This document shows positions 1-11,161 of a stretch of DNA of 64,000 bases, piece by piece (positions within the stretch are counted from its first letter, which is position 1; every line of letters starts with the position of its first letter). The DNA lies in contig NZ_FMXT01000003.1 in NCBI RefSeq assembly GCF_900104335.1, positions 186,001-250,000 of the forward strand, read 5' to 3'. The notes beneath the pieces were generated by a model. The model worked only from the letters and a program-made list of their open reading frames with translations, ran no database searches and was not told where the DNA came from. The position numbers were made by a program, and so were the translations under genes. Source of the DNA: Pseudobutyrivibrio sp. YE44 (GTDB lineage Bacteria; Bacillota; Clostridia; Lachnospirales; Lachnospiraceae).

Positions 1-38
1 TGGGAGAGCTTAGGCTCGATTAACCACAGGAGGTAAAC

Positions 39-734
39 ATGAAAAGAGGAAAGAAATACGTTGCAGCTGTTAGCTCATACGACAAGTCAGTTGCATACGA
101 TCCAGCAGAAGCAATCGCTCAGGTAAAGAAGAATGCTACTGCAAAATTTGATGAGACAATTGAGGCTCATATCAGAACTGGTTGTGACGGACGTCACGCA
201 GAGCAGCAAATCCGTGGTGCTGTTGTACTTCCACACGGAACTGGTAAGTCAGTTAGAGTTTTAGTATTCGCTAAGGGTGCTAAGCTTGACGAGGCTCAGG
301 CTGCTGGTGCTGATTTCGTTGGTGGCGAGGAACTCATCCCAAAGATTCAGAACGAAGGTTGGGCAGAGTTTGATTCAGTAGTTGCTACACCAGACATGAT
401 GGGTGTTGTTGGTCGTCTTGGTCGTGTACTTGGACCTAGAGGATTAATGCCAAACCCTAAGGCTGGTACAGTTACTATGGATGTTGCTAAGGCTGTTGAG
501 GAAATCAAGGCAGGTAAGATTGAGTATAGACTTGATAAGACAAACATTATCCATGTACCTATCGGAAAGGCTTCTTTCTCAGAGGAGCAGTTAGCGGACA
601 ACTTCCAGACTCTTATGGATGCAATCAACAAGGCTAAGCCATCAAGCTTAAAGGGTCAGTACATTAAGAGCATTTCACTTGCTCCTACAATGGGACCTGG
701 CGTTAAGCTTAATGTTGCAAAGGTTTCAAACTAA
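39..734 (+). CDS. rplA: 50S ribosomal protein L1
   Basis: L1 binds 23S rRNA at the mobile stalk near the E site and in many bacteria represses translation of its own operon. The 231-residue length is normal for the family. The conserved segment [20 protein letters not shown] is visible near residues 127-146, along with the C-terminal [15 protein letters not shown] tail. An AGGAGG ribosome binding site lies about 5 bases before the ATG. The usual upstream partner rplK would lie just outside the window. The gene is followed at once by a new promoter and the L10 leader, so L1 and L10/L12 are separate transcription units or overlapping ones. The identification is firm. Confidence 0.98.
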   Translation: MKRGKKYVAAVSSYDKSVAYDPAEAIAQVKKNATAKFDETIEAHIRTGCDGRHAEQQIRGAVVLPHGTGKSVRVLVFAKGAKLDEAQAAGADFVGGEELIPKIQNEGWAEFDSVVATPDMMGVVGRLGRVLGPRGLMPNPKAGTVTMDVAKAVEEIKAGKIEYRLDKTNIIHVPIGKASFSEEQLADNFQTLMDAINKAKPSSLKGQYIKSISLAPTMGPGVKLNVAKVSN

Positions 735-737
735 TTG

Positions 738-767
738 TTGACAATCCAATATACATAATGATATAAT
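738..767 (+). promoter_or_regulatory. Sigma-A promoter of rplJ-rplL
   Basis: TTGACA at 738-743 and TATAAT at 762-767 are separated by 18 bases. Both hexamers match consensus. The predicted start near 774 begins exactly at the L10 leader RNA. Confidence 0.85.
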
Positions 768-770
768 GCA

Positions 771-890
771 CAAAGTTGTTGCCGAAGACAGCAGGTGGCG
801 CAAGCCGTAAAGAGTTAATCTCTACCAGCCGAGGACGATTAAGTATTTATCGACTAATCAACCTCTATGTCTACGGGCATAGAGGTTTTT
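771..890 (+). ncRNA. Ribosomal protein L10 leader
   Basis: The untranslated region carries the purine-rich kink-turn and stem pattern typical of L10(L12)4-binding leaders. It contains GGTGGCGCAAGCCGTAAAGAG near 796-816 and TACCAGCCGAGGACGATTAA after it. It ends with a perfect 8-bp hairpin (CCTCTATG at 862-869 with CATAGAGG at 878-885) followed by five T. This layout suggests control by attenuation: excess L10-L12 complex would bind the leader and favour the terminator. The family assignment is from memory of the L10 leader pattern; the terminator is seen directly. Confidence 0.8.
862..890 (+). terminator. Attenuator in L10 leader
   Basis: An 8-bp perfect stem with an 8-base loop is followed by TTTTT, 53 bases before the rplJ start. 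Confidence 0.85.
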
Positions 891-942
891 ATACTTTATC
901 CTCATATAAGCAACACAAAATATTATAAGGAGGAAAAAATTC

Positions 943-1515
943 GTGGCAAAAGTTGAATTAAAGCAGCCAATAGTTGACGAGATTTCAGCACAGGTTAAAG
1001 ATGCAGCTTCAGTTGTAGTTGTTGATGCTCGTGGACTTACAGTTGCAGAAGACACACAGTTACGTAAGCAGCTTCGTGAAGCTGGTGTTACTTACAAGGT
1101 TTATAAGAACACTCTTATGAAGCGTGCTTTCGAGGGAACTGACTTTGCACAGCTTGATGATGTTCTTGAAGGACCAAGCGCAATCGCTGTATCTAAGGAA
1201 GATGCTACAGCACCAGCAAGAATCCTTGCTAAGTTTGCTAAGACAGCTCAGAATCTTGAGATTAAGGCAGGCGTTGTTGAGGGAACATTCTATGATGCAA
1301 AGGGTATGTCTGCAGTAGCAGCAGTACCAAGCAGAGAGGAACTTCTTTCAAAGTTACTTGGAAGCTTACAGTCTCCAATCACAAACTTCGCTCGCGTTCT
1401 CAACCAGATCGCAGAGCAGGGTGGTGCATCTACAGAGGCACCTGCAGCAGAGGAAGCTCCAGCAGCAGAGGCAGAGGCACCAGCAGAGGAGCCAGCTGAG
1501 GCTCCAGCAGAGTAG
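943..1515 (+). CDS. rplJ: 50S ribosomal protein L10
   Basis: L10 forms the base of the ribosomal stalk and anchors L7/L12 dimers. The GTG start at 943 is chosen because AAGGAGG lies 9 bases upstream and the protein then begins MAKVELKQPIV. The core matches the family (VVVDARGLTVAEDTQLRK, residues 25-42; YKVYKNTLMKRA). The protein is 190 residues, longer than the usual 165-175, because of a C-terminal tail of about 25 residues made almost entirely of Glu, Ala and Pro. The gene is expressed from the promoter and leader directly upstream. The stop codon is one base before an RNA-like element (1517-1654) that separates it from rplL. Confidence 0.97.
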   Translation: MAKVELKQPIVDEISAQVKDAASVVVVDARGLTVAEDTQLRKQLREAGVTYKVYKNTLMKRAFEGTDFAQLDDVLEGPSAIAVSKEDATAPARILAKFAKTAQNLEIKAGVVEGTFYDAKGMSAVAAVPSREELLSKLLGSLQSPITNFARVLNQIAEQGGASTEAPAAEEAPAAEAEAPAEEPAEAPAE

Positions 1516-1516
1516 A

Positions 1517-1654
1517 CTCATTCAGAGCCAAGTAAATTTTAGAAGAATTTTGATGCTTGCATCATAAATTAAGATAAAATTTATTTGGTGAGAACAAATT
1601 ATGAGCAAAAGGAAAGCTTTGAAAAAGCGATTTTGCGAATAATTTCTGAATGAG
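1517..1654 (+). ncRNA. Three-way-junction RNA element, copy A
   Basis: This intercistronic structure lies between rplJ and rplL. The closing stem pairs CTCATTCAG (1517-1525) with CTGAATGAG (1646-1654). Arm 2 pairs CCAA (1528-1531) with TTGG (1585-1588), then TAAATTTT (1533-1540) with AAAATTTA (1576-1583). Arm 3 pairs AAATTAT (1596-1602) with ATAATTT (1639-1645), then GCAAAA (1605-1610) with TTTTGC (1631-1636). A second copy at 14646-14788 has the same junction bases (AGCCAAGTA and ATTTGGTGAGAAC) but different, still complementary, stems. I cannot assign it to a named RNA family. In this position it could affect the L10:L12 ratio, or simply be a mobile structured repeat. Confidence 0.7.
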
Positions 1655-1693
1655 ATGATATTATTAATTAGAATTTAATGGAGGAAAATAATC

Positions 1694-2071
1694 ATGGCAA
1701 AGATGACAACAGAAGAGTTTATCGCAGCTATCAAAGAGCTTAGCGTATTAGAGTTAAATGACCTTGTAAAGGCATGTGAGGAAGAGTTCGGCGTTTCTGC
1801 AGCAGCAGGCGTTGTAGTTGCAGCAGCAGCTGGCGACGGCGCAGCAGCAGGCGAAGAGAAGGATGAGTTCGATGTAGAGCTTACAGAAGTAGGTTCTGAG
1901 AAGGTTAAGGTTATCAAGGTTGTTCGTGAGGCAACTGGCCTTGGTCTTAAGGAAGCAAAAGAGCTCGTTGATAGCGCTCCAAAGGTAATCAAGGAAGCAG
2001 CTGACAAGGCTACAGCAGAGTCAATCAAGTCTCAGCTTGAGGAGATCGGCGCAAAGGTTACTCTTAAGTAA
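1694..2071 (+). CDS. rplL: 50S ribosomal protein L7/L12
   Basis: This is the acidic stalk protein that recruits translational GTPases. It has an N-terminal dimerisation helix ([20 protein letters not shown]), an Ala/Gly-rich hinge near residues 36-55, and a C-terminal factor-binding domain with [18 protein letters not shown]. At 125 residues it is of normal length. The ribosome binding site TGGAGGAA lies about 8 bases upstream. It follows rplJ after a 178-base gap filled by the structured element at 1517-1654, and is closed by a strong terminator at 2090-2123. The identification is firm. Confidence 0.98.
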   Translation: MAKMTTEEFIAAIKELSVLELNDLVKACEEEFGVSAAAGVVVAAAAGDGAAAGEEKDEFDVELTEVGSEKVKVIKVVREATGLGLKEAKELVDSAPKVIKEAADKATAESIKSQLEEIGAKVTLK

Positions 2072-2089
2072 GAATTGCTACGAATTTTT

Positions 2090-2123
2090 ATCAGCAGGTT
2101 CATTACGAACCTGCTGATTTTTT
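2090..2123 (+). terminator. Terminator after rplL
   Basis: A 12-bp perfect stem (ATCAGCAGGTTC with GAACCTGCTGAT) and a 5-base loop are followed by a run of T. Confidence 0.92.
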
Positions 2124-2149
2124 GCTCTTAAATAAATACAAGAAATTTC

Positions 2150-2179
2150 TTGACTTTACTATTGATTTTGGCATAGAAT
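2150..2179 (+). promoter_or_regulatory. Promoter of rpoB-rpoC
   Basis: TTGACT (2150-2155) and TAGAAT (2174-2179) are 18 bases apart. They follow the rplL terminator, so rpoBC can be transcribed independently of the ribosomal genes. The 5' leader to the ATG at 2300 is about 115 bases. Confidence 0.7.
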
Positions 2180-2299
2180 GTAGTTTGCACTATTATGGTG
2201 CAGTGTGCATTGCTATGCCTTTTTTCAATTAAAGGTAAATGCCGCTATTTTCTTGAAAGATTTATCCAAATTAAAAATAAAATGAGAGGTGGAACGTCA

Positions 2300-5200
2300 A
2301 TGGAGAAAAACAGAATACGTCCAGTGAAAGCTGGAAAGAACTTGCGTATGAGTTACTCGAGACAAAAAGAGGTACTTGAGATGCCTAATTTAATCGAGGT
2401 CCAGAAGAACAGTTACGACTGGTTCGTTAAGGACGGATTAAAGGAAGCATTCGCAGATATCTCACCTATTCAAGACAGGGGTAACCAGCTTGAATTGCAT
2501 TTTGTTGACTTCACACTGTGTAAGGATGAGGTGAAGTACACAATTCCACAGTGCAAGGAAAGAGATGCAACATACGCAGCACCTTTAAAGGTTAAAGTGC
2601 GCCTTGTAAACAAGGAGTCCGGCGACATGCAGGAGCACGAGATCTTCATGGGTGACTTGCCACTTATGACAGATACTGGCACATTCGTAATTAATGGAGC
2701 GGAGCGTGTTATTGTATCACAGCTTGTTCGTTCACCAGGTATTTATTATGCAATTGGCCATGATAAGATTGGTAAGGAGCTTTACTCATGTACAGTTATT
2801 CCTAACCGTGGTGCATGGCTTGAGTACGAGACCGATTCCAATGACGTTTTCTATGTACGTGTAGACCGTAACAGAAAGGTACCTGTTACTGTTCTTATTC
2901 GTGCCCTCGGTTTAGGTACAAATCAAGAGATCTTAGATGTTTTTGGTGAGGAGCCAAAGATTCTTGCTACATTTGCAAAGGATCCAGCTATCACAGAGAA
3001 GAATCCACAGGGTAGTTACGAAGGAGGTCTTTTAGAGCTCTATCGTAGACTTCGTCCAGGTGAGCCTCTTGCAAAGGACAGCGCTGAGTCACTTATTCAC
3101 GGCATGTTCTTTGATCCAAGACGTTATGATCTTGCAAAGGTTGGACGTTATAAGTTTAATAAGAAGCTTATGCTCAGAAACCGTATTGCTGGACAGATTC
3201 TCGCTGAGGATGTAGTTGACACTACAACTGGCGAAATCATCGCAAAGGCTGGAGATAAGGTTACACTTGAGATGGCAGATGCAATTCAGAACGCTGCTGT
3301 TACTCATGTATTTATCCAGGCTGAGTCTCGCAATGTAAAGGTTCTTTCAAACATGATGGTAGACATCACAAAGTATGTTGATTGTGATGCTCAGGCTCTT
3401 GGTATTACAGAGCTTGTTTACTATCCAGTTCTTGAGAGAATTCTTTCTGAGAACACTACAAAAGAAGATATTGAGGATGCTATTGCTCGTTCAGTAGCTG
3501 ACTTAATTCCAAAGCACATTACTGTTGAGGATGTATTTGCATCTATCAACTACAATATGCACCTTGAGTACGGCATTGGTAAGGATGATGATATCGATCA
3601 CCTTGGTAACCGTCGTATTCGTGCAGTTGGTGAGTTGTTACAGAACCAGTACAGAATTGGTCTTTCACGTCTTGAGAAGGTTGTACGTGAGCGTATGACT
3701 ACTCGTGACCTTGAGGATATTTCTCCACAGAACCTCATCAACATTAAGCCTGTTACAGCTGCAATCAAAGAGTTCTTTGGTTCATCACAGTTGTCACAGT
3801 TCATGGATCAGAACAACCCACTTGGTGAGTTAACACATAAGAGACGTCTTTCTGCACTTGGTCCTGGTGGTCTTTCAAGAGACCGTGCCGGATTCGAGGT
3901 TCGAGACGTTCACTATTCACACTACGGCCGTATGTGCCCAATCGAGACACCTGAAGGACCAAACATCGGTCTTATCAACTCTCTCGCTAGCTATGCTCGT
4001 ATCAATGAGTATGGTTTTGTTGAGGCGCCATACAGACGTATTGATAAGTCAGACCCAGAGAATCCTCGTGTAACAGACGAGGTTGTATATATGACAGCTG
4101 ATGAAGAGGATAACTATCACGTAGCACAGGCTAACGTCAAGCTTGACGAAGAAGGCCACTTCATGAGAAAGAACGTATCAGGTCGTTTCCGTGAGGAGAC
4201 ACAGGAATACGATAAGACTATGTTTGATTACATGGACGTATCTCCTAAGATGGTATTCTCTGTAGCTACAGCCCTTATCCCATTCCTTCAGAATGACGAT
4301 GCTAACCGTGCCCTCATGGGTTCTAACATGCAGCGTCAGGCAGTGCCTCTTCTTACTACAGAAGCACCAGTTGTTGGTACAGGTATGGAGCCAAAGACAG
4401 CTGTCGATTCAGGTGTCTGCGTTGTTGCTAAGCGCGCAGGTATCGTAGAGATGGCTGAGACAAAGCGTATTATCGTTAAGGCTGATGAAGATGGAACAAG
4501 AGATGAGTATGATCTTCTTAAGTTCACACGTTCTAACCAGTCTAACTGCTATAACCAGCGCCCAATCGTATTCAAGGGCGATCATGTAGAAGCAGGCGAG
4601 GTTATCGCTGATGGTCCTTCTACAAAGAATGGTGAGCTTGCCCTTGGAAAGAACCCACTTATCGGTTTCATGACATGGGAAGGTTACAACTACGAGGATG
4701 CTGTTCTTCTTTCAGAGCGTCTCGTTCAGGATGATGTTTATACATCTATCCATATTGAAGAGTACGAGATTGATGCTCGTGATACAAAGCTTGGACCAGA
4801 GGAAATCACTCGTGATGTAGCTGGTGTAGGTGATGATGCTCTTAAGGATCTTGATGAGAGCGGTATCATTCGTATCGGTGCTGAGGTTCGTGCAGGTGAT
4901 ATCCTTGTTGGTAAGGTTACACCAAAGGGCGAAACAGAGCGTACTCCAGAAGAGAGACTTCTTCTTGCAATCTTCGGTGAGAAGGCAAGAGAGGTTCGTG
5001 ATACTTCACTTCGTGTACCACACGGAGCTTACGGTATCGTTGTTGATGCTAAGGTATTCACACGTGAGAATGGCGATGAGCTTTCTCCAGGTGTTAACAA
5101 GTCAGTTCGTATCTACATCGCTCAGAAGAGAAAGATTGGTGTAGGTGATAAGATGGCCGGTCGTCACGGTAATAAGGGTGTAGTTTCCCGCGTGCTTCCA

Positions 5201-6205
5201 GTAGAAGATATGCCATATCTTCCAAACGGTCGTCCACTTGATATCGTACTTAACCCACTTGGTGTACCTTCACGTATGAACATTGGTCAGGTCCTTGAGA
5301 TTCACCTTTCGCTTGCAGCAAAGGCTCTTGGCTTTGACATTGAGACACCAGTATTTGATGGTGCAAAGGAAATTGATATCCAGGATACACTCGAGCTTGC
5401 AAATGACTATGTAAATATGCCATTTGATAAGGATGAGGCTGAGAACGGTGAGGAAACATTCTACGATAAGTATGTTGATGTACTTCGTGAGGATGTTATG
5501 GATTACCTTTCAACAAACCGTGCTCACAGAGCTCTTTGGAAGGGTGTTCCTATTTCTAGAGATGGTAAGGTTCAGCTTCGTGATGGACGTACAGGTGAGC
5601 CATTTGATGGCCCTGTTACAATCGGTCACATGCACTACTTGAAGCTTCACCACCTTGTAGATGATAAGATTCACGCTCGTTCGACTGGTCCTTACTCTCT
5701 TGTTACACAGCAGCCACTTGGTGGTAAAGCACAGTTCGGTGGACAGCGTTTCGGAGAGATGGAAGTTTGGGCCCTCGAGGCTTACGGTGCATCATATACA
5801 CTTCAGGAAATCCTCACAATGAAGTCTGATGATGTTATCGGTCGTGTTAAGACATACGAAGCTATTATCAAGGGTGAAAACATCCCTGAGCCAGGTATTC
5901 CTGAGTCATTCAAGGTATTACTTAAGGAATTACAGTCACTTGGTCTTGACGTTCGCGTTCTTGATGAGAACCGCGAAGAGGTTGAGCTCATGGAGACAAG
6001 TGAATATGGAAATACAGACCTCAACGCAATCATCGCAGGTAGCGATAGAAACTTCGCATTCGAGGATGACAGCTCATTCGCACAGGCAGGCTTCTCTACC
6101 AAGAAGTTCAACACTGAAGGTGAAGAAGAATATGTAGAAGACGAAGAGCCATACGAGGACGAAGATGATTTTTCTGATATTTCAGAAGATTTTGATGAGG
6201 AATAA
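2300..6205 (+). CDS. rpoB: DNA-directed RNA polymerase beta subunit
   Basis: This catalytic-core subunit forms half of the active cleft and carries the rifampicin pocket. The start at ATG 2300 ([12 protein letters not shown]) is preferred over the open frame reaching back to 2195. GAGAGGTGG lies 8 bases before 2300, and the predicted transcription start near 2186 would leave almost no leader for 2195. This gives 1301 residues. The rifampicin region reads [20 protein letters not shown], the wild-type sensitive form. The clamp and C-terminal motifs [14 protein letters not shown] and [16 protein letters not shown] are intact. The last 30 or so residues are highly acidic ([17 protein letters not shown]), a tail of unknown role. 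rpoC follows after 19 bases. Confidence 0.97.
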   Translation: MEKNRIRPVKAGKNLRMSYSRQKEVLEMPNLIEVQKNSYDWFVKDGLKEAFADISPIQDRGNQLELHFVDFTLCKDEVKYTIPQCKERDATYAAPLKVKVRLVNKESGDMQEHEIFMGDLPLMTDTGTFVINGAERVIVSQLVRSPGIYYAIGHDKIGKELYSCTVIPNRGAWLEYETDSNDVFYVRVDRNRKVPVTVLIRALGLGTNQEILDVFGEEPKILATFAKDPAITEKNPQGSYEGGLLELYRRLRPGEPLAKDSAESLIHGMFFDPRRYDLAKVGRYKFNKKLMLRNRIAGQILAEDVVDTTTGEIIAKAGDKVTLEMADAIQNAAVTHVFIQAESRNVKVLSNMMVDITKYVDCDAQALGITELVYYPVLERILSENTTKEDIEDAIARSVADLIPKHITVEDVFASINYNMHLEYGIGKDDDIDHLGNRRIRAVGELLQNQYRIGLSRLEKVVRERMTTRDLEDISPQNLINIKPVTAAIKEFFGSSQLSQFMDQNNPLGELTHKRRLSALGPGGLSRDRAGFEVRDVHYSHYGRMCPIETPEGPNIGLINSLASYARINEYGFVEAPYRRIDKSDPENPRVTDEVVYMTADEEDNYHVAQANVKLDEEGHFMRKNVSGRFREETQEYDKTMFDYMDVSPKMVFSVATALIPFLQNDDANRALMGSNMQRQAVPLLTTEAPVVGTGMEPKTAVDSGVCVVAKRAGIVEMAETKRIIVKADEDGTRDEYDLLKFTRSNQSNCYNQRPIVFKGDHVEAGEVIADGPSTKNGELALGKNPLIGFMTWEGYNYEDAVLLSERLVQDDVYTSIHIEEYEIDARDTKLGPEEITRDVAGVGDDALKDLDESGIIRIGAEVRAGDILVGKVTPKGETERTPEERLLLAIFGEKAREVRDTSLRVPHGAYGIVVDAKVFTRENGDELSPGVNKSVRIYIAQKRKIGVGDKMAGRHGNKGVVSRVLPVEDMPYLPNGRPLDIVLNPLGVPSRMNIGQVLEIHLSLAAKALGFDIETPVFDGAKEIDIQDTLELANDYVNMPFDKDEAENGEETFYDKYVDVLREDVMDYLSTNRAHRALWKGVPISRDGKVQLRDGRTGEPFDGPVTIGHMHYLKLHHLVDDKIHARSTGPYSLVTQQPLGGKAQFGGQRFGEMEVWALEAYGASYTLQEILTMKSDDVIGRVKTYEAIIKGENIPEPGIPESFKVLLKELQSLGLDVRVLDENREEVELMETSEYGNTDLNAIIAGSDRNFAFEDDSSFAQAGFSTKKFNTEGEEEYVEDEEPYEDEDDFSDISEDFDEE

Positions 6206-6224
6206 ATAGGAAGGGAGCTACAAA

Positions 6225-9200
6225 ATGCCAGAGAATAAAGAAGCGACATATCAACCAATAGCATTTGACGCAATACAGATTGGATTGGCATCACCTGAGA
6301 AGATCAGACAGTGGTCTCGTGGCGAGGTAAAAAAGCCTGAGACAATCAATTATCGTACACTGAAGCCTGAAAAGGATGGTCTTTTCTGCGAGAAGATTTT
6401 TGGACCTAGCAAAGACTGGGAATGTCACTGCGGAAAGTACAAGAAGATTCGTTATAAGGGTGTAGTTTGTGATCGTTGTGGTGTTGAAATCACAAAGGCA
6501 TCAGTTCGTCGTGAGCGAATGGGTCACATCGAGCTTGCTGCACCAGTTTCACATATTTGGTATTTCAAGGGTATTCCTTCACGTATGGGACTTATTCTTG
6601 ATCTTTCACCAAAGACATTAGAGAAGGTTCTCTACTTTGCATCATACATCGTACTTGATGCAGGTGAGACAGCTCTTATGTACAAGCAGGTTCTTACAGA
6701 GGCTGAATACCAGGAGGCTAGAGAGCAGTATGGTAGCAGCTTCAGAGTAGGAATGGGTGCTGAGGCTATCCAGGAGCTTCTTAGAGAAATTGATCTCGAT
6801 GAAGAGGCTACAAAGCTTCAGATTGAATTAGATAACGCTACAGGCCAGAAGCGTTCACGTATCATTAAGAGACTTGAGGTTGTTGAGGCATTCCGCGAGT
6901 CAGGAAATAGACCTGAGTGGATGATTATGTCAGTTATCCCTGTTATCCCACCAGATCTTCGTCCTATGGTACAGCTTGATGGTGGCCGTTTTGCTACATC
7001 TGATTTGAACGACTTATATCGTCGTATTATCAATAGAAATAACCGTCTCCGTAGATTATTAGAACTTGGTGCTCCTGATATCATCGTTCGTAACGAAAAG
7101 CGTATGCTTCAGGAAGCTGTTGATGCTCTTATTGATAACGGTAGACGTGGTCGTCCAGTTACTGGTCCTGGTAACAGACCTCTTAAGTCACTTTCAGACA
7201 TGCTTAAGGGTAAGTCAGGACGATTCAGACAGAACCTTCTTGGTAAGCGTGTTGACTACTCAGGACGTTCAGTTATCGTCGTTGGACCAGAGCTTAAGAT
7301 TTACCAGTGTGGTCTTCCAAAGGAGATGGCTCTCGAGCTCTTCAAGCCTTTCGTTATGAAGGAGCTTGTAGGCAACGGAATGGCACACAACATTAAGTAT
7401 GCTAAGAAGATGGTTGAGAAGTTTGAGCCAGAGGTTTGGGACATCCTTGAAGATGTCATCAAAGAGCATCCAGTTATGCTTAACCGTGCTCCTACACTTC
7501 ATAGACTTGGTATTCAGGCTTTCGAGCCAATCCTTGTAGAAGGTAGAGCTATTAAGCTTCATCCACTTGTATGTACAGCTTTCAACGCCGATTTCGACGG
7601 TGACCAGATGGCTGTTCACCTTCCACTTACTCAGGAGGCACAGGCTGAGTGTAGATTTATGCTTCTCTCACCTAACAACCTCTTGAAGCCTTCAGATGGT
7701 GGTCCTGTTGCCGTTCCTTCACAGGATATGGTACTTGGTATCTACTATCTTACACAGGAGCGTGGTACTACAGTAGGTGATGCTGAGCCAGCTCTTGGTG
7801 AGGGCAAGGTATTTAAGAACCTTAACGAAGCAATTCTTGCTTACGAGAACAAGGCTCTTACAATGCATGCTCGTATTACAGTTCGTATGTCTAAGACAAT
7901 GGCAGACGGTTCTGTAGTTACAGGTAGTGTTTCTTCAACACTTGGTAGACTTCTCTTCAACGAGATTATTCCTCAGGATCTTGGTTACGTAGATCGTACA
8001 AATCCAGAGAATGAGCTTGTTCCAGAGGTAGACTTCCACGTTGGTAAGAAGCAGTTAAAGCAGATTCTTGAAAAAGTTATTAATACACACGGAGCTACAA
8101 AGACAGCAGAAGTTCTTGATGATATCAAGGCTATGGGTTACCACTACTCAACAATTGCTGCCATGACAGTTTCGATTTCAGATATGACAGTTCCACCTCA
8201 GAAGCCAGAGCTTATTGCTAATGCCGAGGAAACAGTTGATAAGATTACTCGTCAGTACAAGAGAGGTCTTATTACTGAGGAAGAGCGTTATCGTGAAGTT
8301 GTAGATACATGGAAAGAGACTGATGATGAGCTTACTAAGGACCTTCTCGAAGGACTTGATAAGTACAACAACATCTTCATGATGGCTGATTCAGGTGCCC
8401 GTGGTTCTGACAAGCAGATCAAGCAGCTTGCTGGTATGCGTGGTTTGATGGCTGATACAACAGGTCGTACAATCGAGCTTCCTATCAAGTCAAACTTCCG
8501 TGAGGGTCTTGACGTACTTGAGTACTTCATGTCAGCTCATGGTGCTCGTAAGGGTCTTTCAGATACAGCTCTTCGTACAGCCGATTCAGGATACTTGACA
8601 CGTCGAATGGTTGACGTTGCTCAGGAGCTTATTATCCGTGAGTCTGACTGTGTAGCTGGAACAAATCGCGAGATTCCAGGTATGTGGGTATACGCATTCA
8701 TGGATGGTCGTGAAGAGATTGAGTCTCTTAAGGACCGTATCACAGGTAGATTCTCTTGCTACTCTATCTACGATGCTAAGGGCGAGATGATTGTTAAGGC
8801 TAATCATATGATTACACCTAAGCGTGCAGCTGCAATCATTGAACGTGGTGTTGATGATAAGGGTGAGCCAATCAAGAGAGTAAAGATTAGAAACGTACTT
8901 AACTGTCGTTCACACGTTGGTGTTTGTGCTAAGTGTTATGGTGCTAACATGGCTTCAGGTCGTGCCGTACAGGTCGGGGAAGCAATCGGTATCATCGCTG
9001 CACAGTCAATCGGTGAGCCAGGTACACAGCTTACCATGAGAACATTCCATACTGGTGGTGTTGCTGGTAACGATATTACACAGGGTCTTCCTCGTGTCGA
9101 GGAGCTTTTCGAGGCTAGAAAGCCTAAGGGTCTTGCAATCATCACAGAGATTGCTGGTACTGTTACAATCGAAGAGGATTCTAAGACAAAGAAGAGAGAG

Positions 9201-9905
9201 GTTGTTGTTACAAACTCTGAAACAGGTGATGTAGAGAAGTACCTCATTCCTTACGGTTCACGTATCAAGGTTCTTTCAGGACAGGAGCTTGAGGCTGGTG
9301 ATGAGCTTACAGAAGGTTCTGTAAACCCACACGATATCCTTACTATCAAGGGTAAGGCAGCCGTTCAGGATTACCTCATCCGTGAAGTACAGCGTGTATA
9401 CCGCTTACAGGGTGTTGATATCAACGATAAGCATATCGAAGTACTTTGTCGTCAGATGCTTAAGAGAATCAGAATTGACGAAGCAGGTGATACAGGATTT
9501 ATGCCAGGTTCACTTGTTGATTGGCTTGATTTTGAGGAAGCAAACGAGCAGATGGAAGCAGAGGGCAAGGAAGTTGCAACTGGTACACAGGAACTTCTTG
9601 GTATCACAAAGGCAGCACTTGCTACAAACTCATTCCTTTCAGCAGCTTCATTCCAGGAGACCACAAAGGTTCTTACTGATGCAGCTATCAAGGGTAAGGT
9701 TGATCCACTTAACGGTCTTAAAGAGAACGTTATCATCGGTCGCTTAATCCCAGCTGGTACAGGTATGAAGAGATACTCTAACATTCCACTTTCAACAGAC
9801 GCTGATCCAATGATGCAGGAAGCATTAGAGGAAGAGTTCCTTACAGAAGGTGAGGAGACAGAGGCTGAAGCGACTACAGAAGAACTTGTAGATGTTGAAG
9901 AGTAA
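6225..9905 (+). CDS. rpoC: DNA-directed RNA polymerase beta' subunit
   Basis: This catalytic subunit holds the Mg ion through [12 protein letters not shown] (bases about 7585-7620). The N-terminal zinc ribbon is visible as [20 protein letters not shown] near residues 67-86. The second zinc site includes [13 protein letters not shown] near residue 900, and the trigger-loop region [19 protein letters not shown] follows. The 1226-residue length is usual for Clostridia. The C-terminus ends in an acidic tail ([19 protein letters not shown]), echoing the one on RpoB. An AGGGAG-type ribosome binding site lies 8 bases upstream, and the gene is co-transcribed with rpoB. A strong terminator follows at 9921. 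Confidence 0.98.
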   Translation: MPENKEATYQPIAFDAIQIGLASPEKIRQWSRGEVKKPETINYRTLKPEKDGLFCEKIFGPSKDWECHCGKYKKIRYKGVVCDRCGVEITKASVRRERMGHIELAAPVSHIWYFKGIPSRMGLILDLSPKTLEKVLYFASYIVLDAGETALMYKQVLTEAEYQEAREQYGSSFRVGMGAEAIQELLREIDLDEEATKLQIELDNATGQKRSRIIKRLEVVEAFRESGNRPEWMIMSVIPVIPPDLRPMVQLDGGRFATSDLNDLYRRIINRNNRLRRLLELGAPDIIVRNEKRMLQEAVDALIDNGRRGRPVTGPGNRPLKSLSDMLKGKSGRFRQNLLGKRVDYSGRSVIVVGPELKIYQCGLPKEMALELFKPFVMKELVGNGMAHNIKYAKKMVEKFEPEVWDILEDVIKEHPVMLNRAPTLHRLGIQAFEPILVEGRAIKLHPLVCTAFNADFDGDQMAVHLPLTQEAQAECRFMLLSPNNLLKPSDGGPVAVPSQDMVLGIYYLTQERGTTVGDAEPALGEGKVFKNLNEAILAYENKALTMHARITVRMSKTMADGSVVTGSVSSTLGRLLFNEIIPQDLGYVDRTNPENELVPEVDFHVGKKQLKQILEKVINTHGATKTAEVLDDIKAMGYHYSTIAAMTVSISDMTVPPQKPELIANAEETVDKITRQYKRGLITEEERYREVVDTWKETDDELTKDLLEGLDKYNNIFMMADSGARGSDKQIKQLAGMRGLMADTTGRTIELPIKSNFREGLDVLEYFMSAHGARKGLSDTALRTADSGYLTRRMVDVAQELIIRESDCVAGTNREIPGMWVYAFMDGREEIESLKDRITGRFSCYSIYDAKGEMIVKANHMITPKRAAAIIERGVDDKGEPIKRVKIRNVLNCRSHVGVCAKCYGANMASGRAVQVGEAIGIIAAQSIGEPGTQLTMRTFHTGGVAGNDITQGLPRVEELFEARKPKGLAIITEIAGTVTIEEDSKTKKREVVVTNSETGDVEKYLIPYGSRIKVLSGQELEAGDELTEGSVNPHDILTIKGKAAVQDYLIREVQRVYRLQGVDINDKHIEVLCRQMLKRIRIDEAGDTGFMPGSLVDWLDFEEANEQMEAEGKEVATGTQELLGITKAALATNSFLSAASFQETTKVLTDAAIKGKVDPLNGLKENVIIGRLIPAGTGMKRYSNIPLSTDADPMMQEALEEEFLTEGEETEAEATTEELVDVEE

Positions 9906-9920
9906 TATATAGCTAATATA

Positions 9921-9954
9921 GACTAGGGCTAGAAATTTTGGCCCTAGTCTTTTT
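9921..9954 (+). terminator. Terminator after rpoC
   Basis: GACTAGGGC pairs with GCCCTAGTC over 9 bp around an 11-base loop, followed by TTTTT. Confidence 0.9.
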
Positions 9955-10013
9955 GTTTGTTCAGAATATAAAGTATTAGGTTATTTGATAACTGATTTTT
10001 CACATTTTAATGC

Positions 10014-10042
10014 TTGACATAACCATTTTAAGGAAATATAAT
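10014..10042 (+). promoter_or_regulatory. Promoter of the str operon (rpsL)
   Basis: TTGACA (10014-10019) and TATAAT (10037-10042) have a 17-base spacer, a near-perfect sigma-A promoter. The leader between it and rpsL contains two GCATGC words (near 10049 and 10081) that can pair and may form a ribosomal-protein control stem; that part is inference. Confidence 0.85.
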
Positions 10043-10112
10043 GTTCTAGCATGCGCAAATAGGATAATTATGCCTAAATGCATGCGAAGAATAAATTAGG
10101 AGGTAAAAAAGA

Positions 10113-10532
10113 ATGCCAACATTCAACCAGCTAGTTAGAAAAGGTCGTCAGACATCTGTAAAGAAGTCTACAGCACCAGCACTTCAGAGAGGTTATAACT
10201 CTCTTCAGAAGAAGCCTACAAACACTTCTTCTCCACAGAAGCGTGGTGTATGTACAGCTGTTAAGACAGCTACACCTAAGAAGCCTAACTCAGCTCTTAG
10301 AAAGATTGCCAGAGTTCGTCTTTCAAACGGAATCGAAGTAACTTCATACATTCCAGGCGAGGGTCACAATCTTCAGGAGCATAGCGTTGTTTTGATTCGT
10401 GGTGGCCGTGTTAAGGATTTACCAGGTACACGTTATCACGTAATCAGAGGTACACTTGATACAGCCGGCGTTGCTAACCGCAAGCAGGGACGTTCAAAGT
10501 ACGGCGCTAAGAGACCTAAGGATGCTAAATAA
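10113..10532 (+). CDS. rpsL: 30S ribosomal protein S12
   Basis: S12 is the decoding-site protein of the small subunit. The conserved streptomycin-related loops read [17 protein letters not shown] and [13 protein letters not shown], the wild-type (sensitive) forms. It is 139 residues, normal for Firmicutes. The AGGAGGTA ribosome binding site lies 8 bases before the ATG. It is the first gene of the str operon rpsL-rpsG-fusA, and rpsG follows after 143 bases of non-coding sequence. Confidence 0.98.
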   Translation: MPTFNQLVRKGRQTSVKKSTAPALQRGYNSLQKKPTNTSSPQKRGVCTAVKTATPKKPNSALRKIARVRLSNGIEVTSYIPGEGHNLQEHSVVLIRGGRVKDLPGTRYHVIRGTLDTAGVANRKQGRSKYGAKRPKDAK

Positions 10533-10675
10533 GATATTTAGCACAAAGTTGTAATTCACATTTATTTTGGTTAATGTTGTTATTTTTTCTCTATAGAATA
10601 AATAGCGCATGAACACATAGTTTTAAGTGTGAGTACCGTTGATCTAACAAATTTTTAGTTAAGGAGGGAAGTATC

Positions 10676-11146
10676 GTGCCAAGAAAAGGACATACTCAAA
10701 AGAGAGACGTTTTGGCAGATCCTATATACAACAGCAAGGTTGTTACTAAGCTTATCAACAACATCATGCTTGATGGTAAGAAGGGTGTAGCACAGAAGAT
10801 TGTATATGGTGCATTTGACAAAGTCGCAGAAAAGACTGGAAAGCCTGCACTTGAGGTTTTCGAGGAAGCTATGAACAACGTTATGCCTGTACTTGAAGTA
10901 AAGGCTAGACGTATCGGTGGTGCTACATATCAGGTACCTATCGAGGTTAGACCAGATCGTCGTCAGGCCCTTGGCCTTAGATGGCTCACAACTTTCTCAC
11001 GTTCACGTACTGAGAAGACAATGGAAGAGCGTCTTGCAAACGAGATCATGGATGCAGCTGGCAACACAGGTTCAGCTGTTAAGAGAAAAGAAGAGATGCA
11101 TAGAATGGCAGAGGCTAATAAGGCATTTGCTCATTACAGATTCTAA
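10676..11146 (+). CDS. rpsG: 30S ribosomal protein S7
   Basis: S7 binds the 3' major domain of 16S rRNA, starts assembly of the small-subunit head, and represses the str operon in some bacteria. The GTG start at 10676 is supported by AAGGAGGG 8 bases upstream and the expected [13 protein letters not shown]-terminus. At 156 residues it is full length, with [19 protein letters not shown] in the RNA-binding core. fusA starts 15 bases after its stop. Confidence 0.98.
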   Translation: MPRKGHTQKRDVLADPIYNSKVVTKLINNIMLDGKKGVAQKIVYGAFDKVAEKTGKPALEVFEEAMNNVMPVLEVKARRIGGATYQVPIEVRPDRRQALGLRWLTTFSRSRTEKTMEERLANEIMDAAGNTGSAVKRKEEMHRMAEANKAFAHYRF

Positions 11147-11161
11147 TAGGAGGGACAAACA

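Noticed and set aside
2195-2299. N-terminal extension of the rpoB open frame
   Set aside because: There is no ribosome binding site, the predicted transcription start is only about 9 bases upstream, and the extra 35 residues do not look like RpoB. ATG 2300 has a good site.
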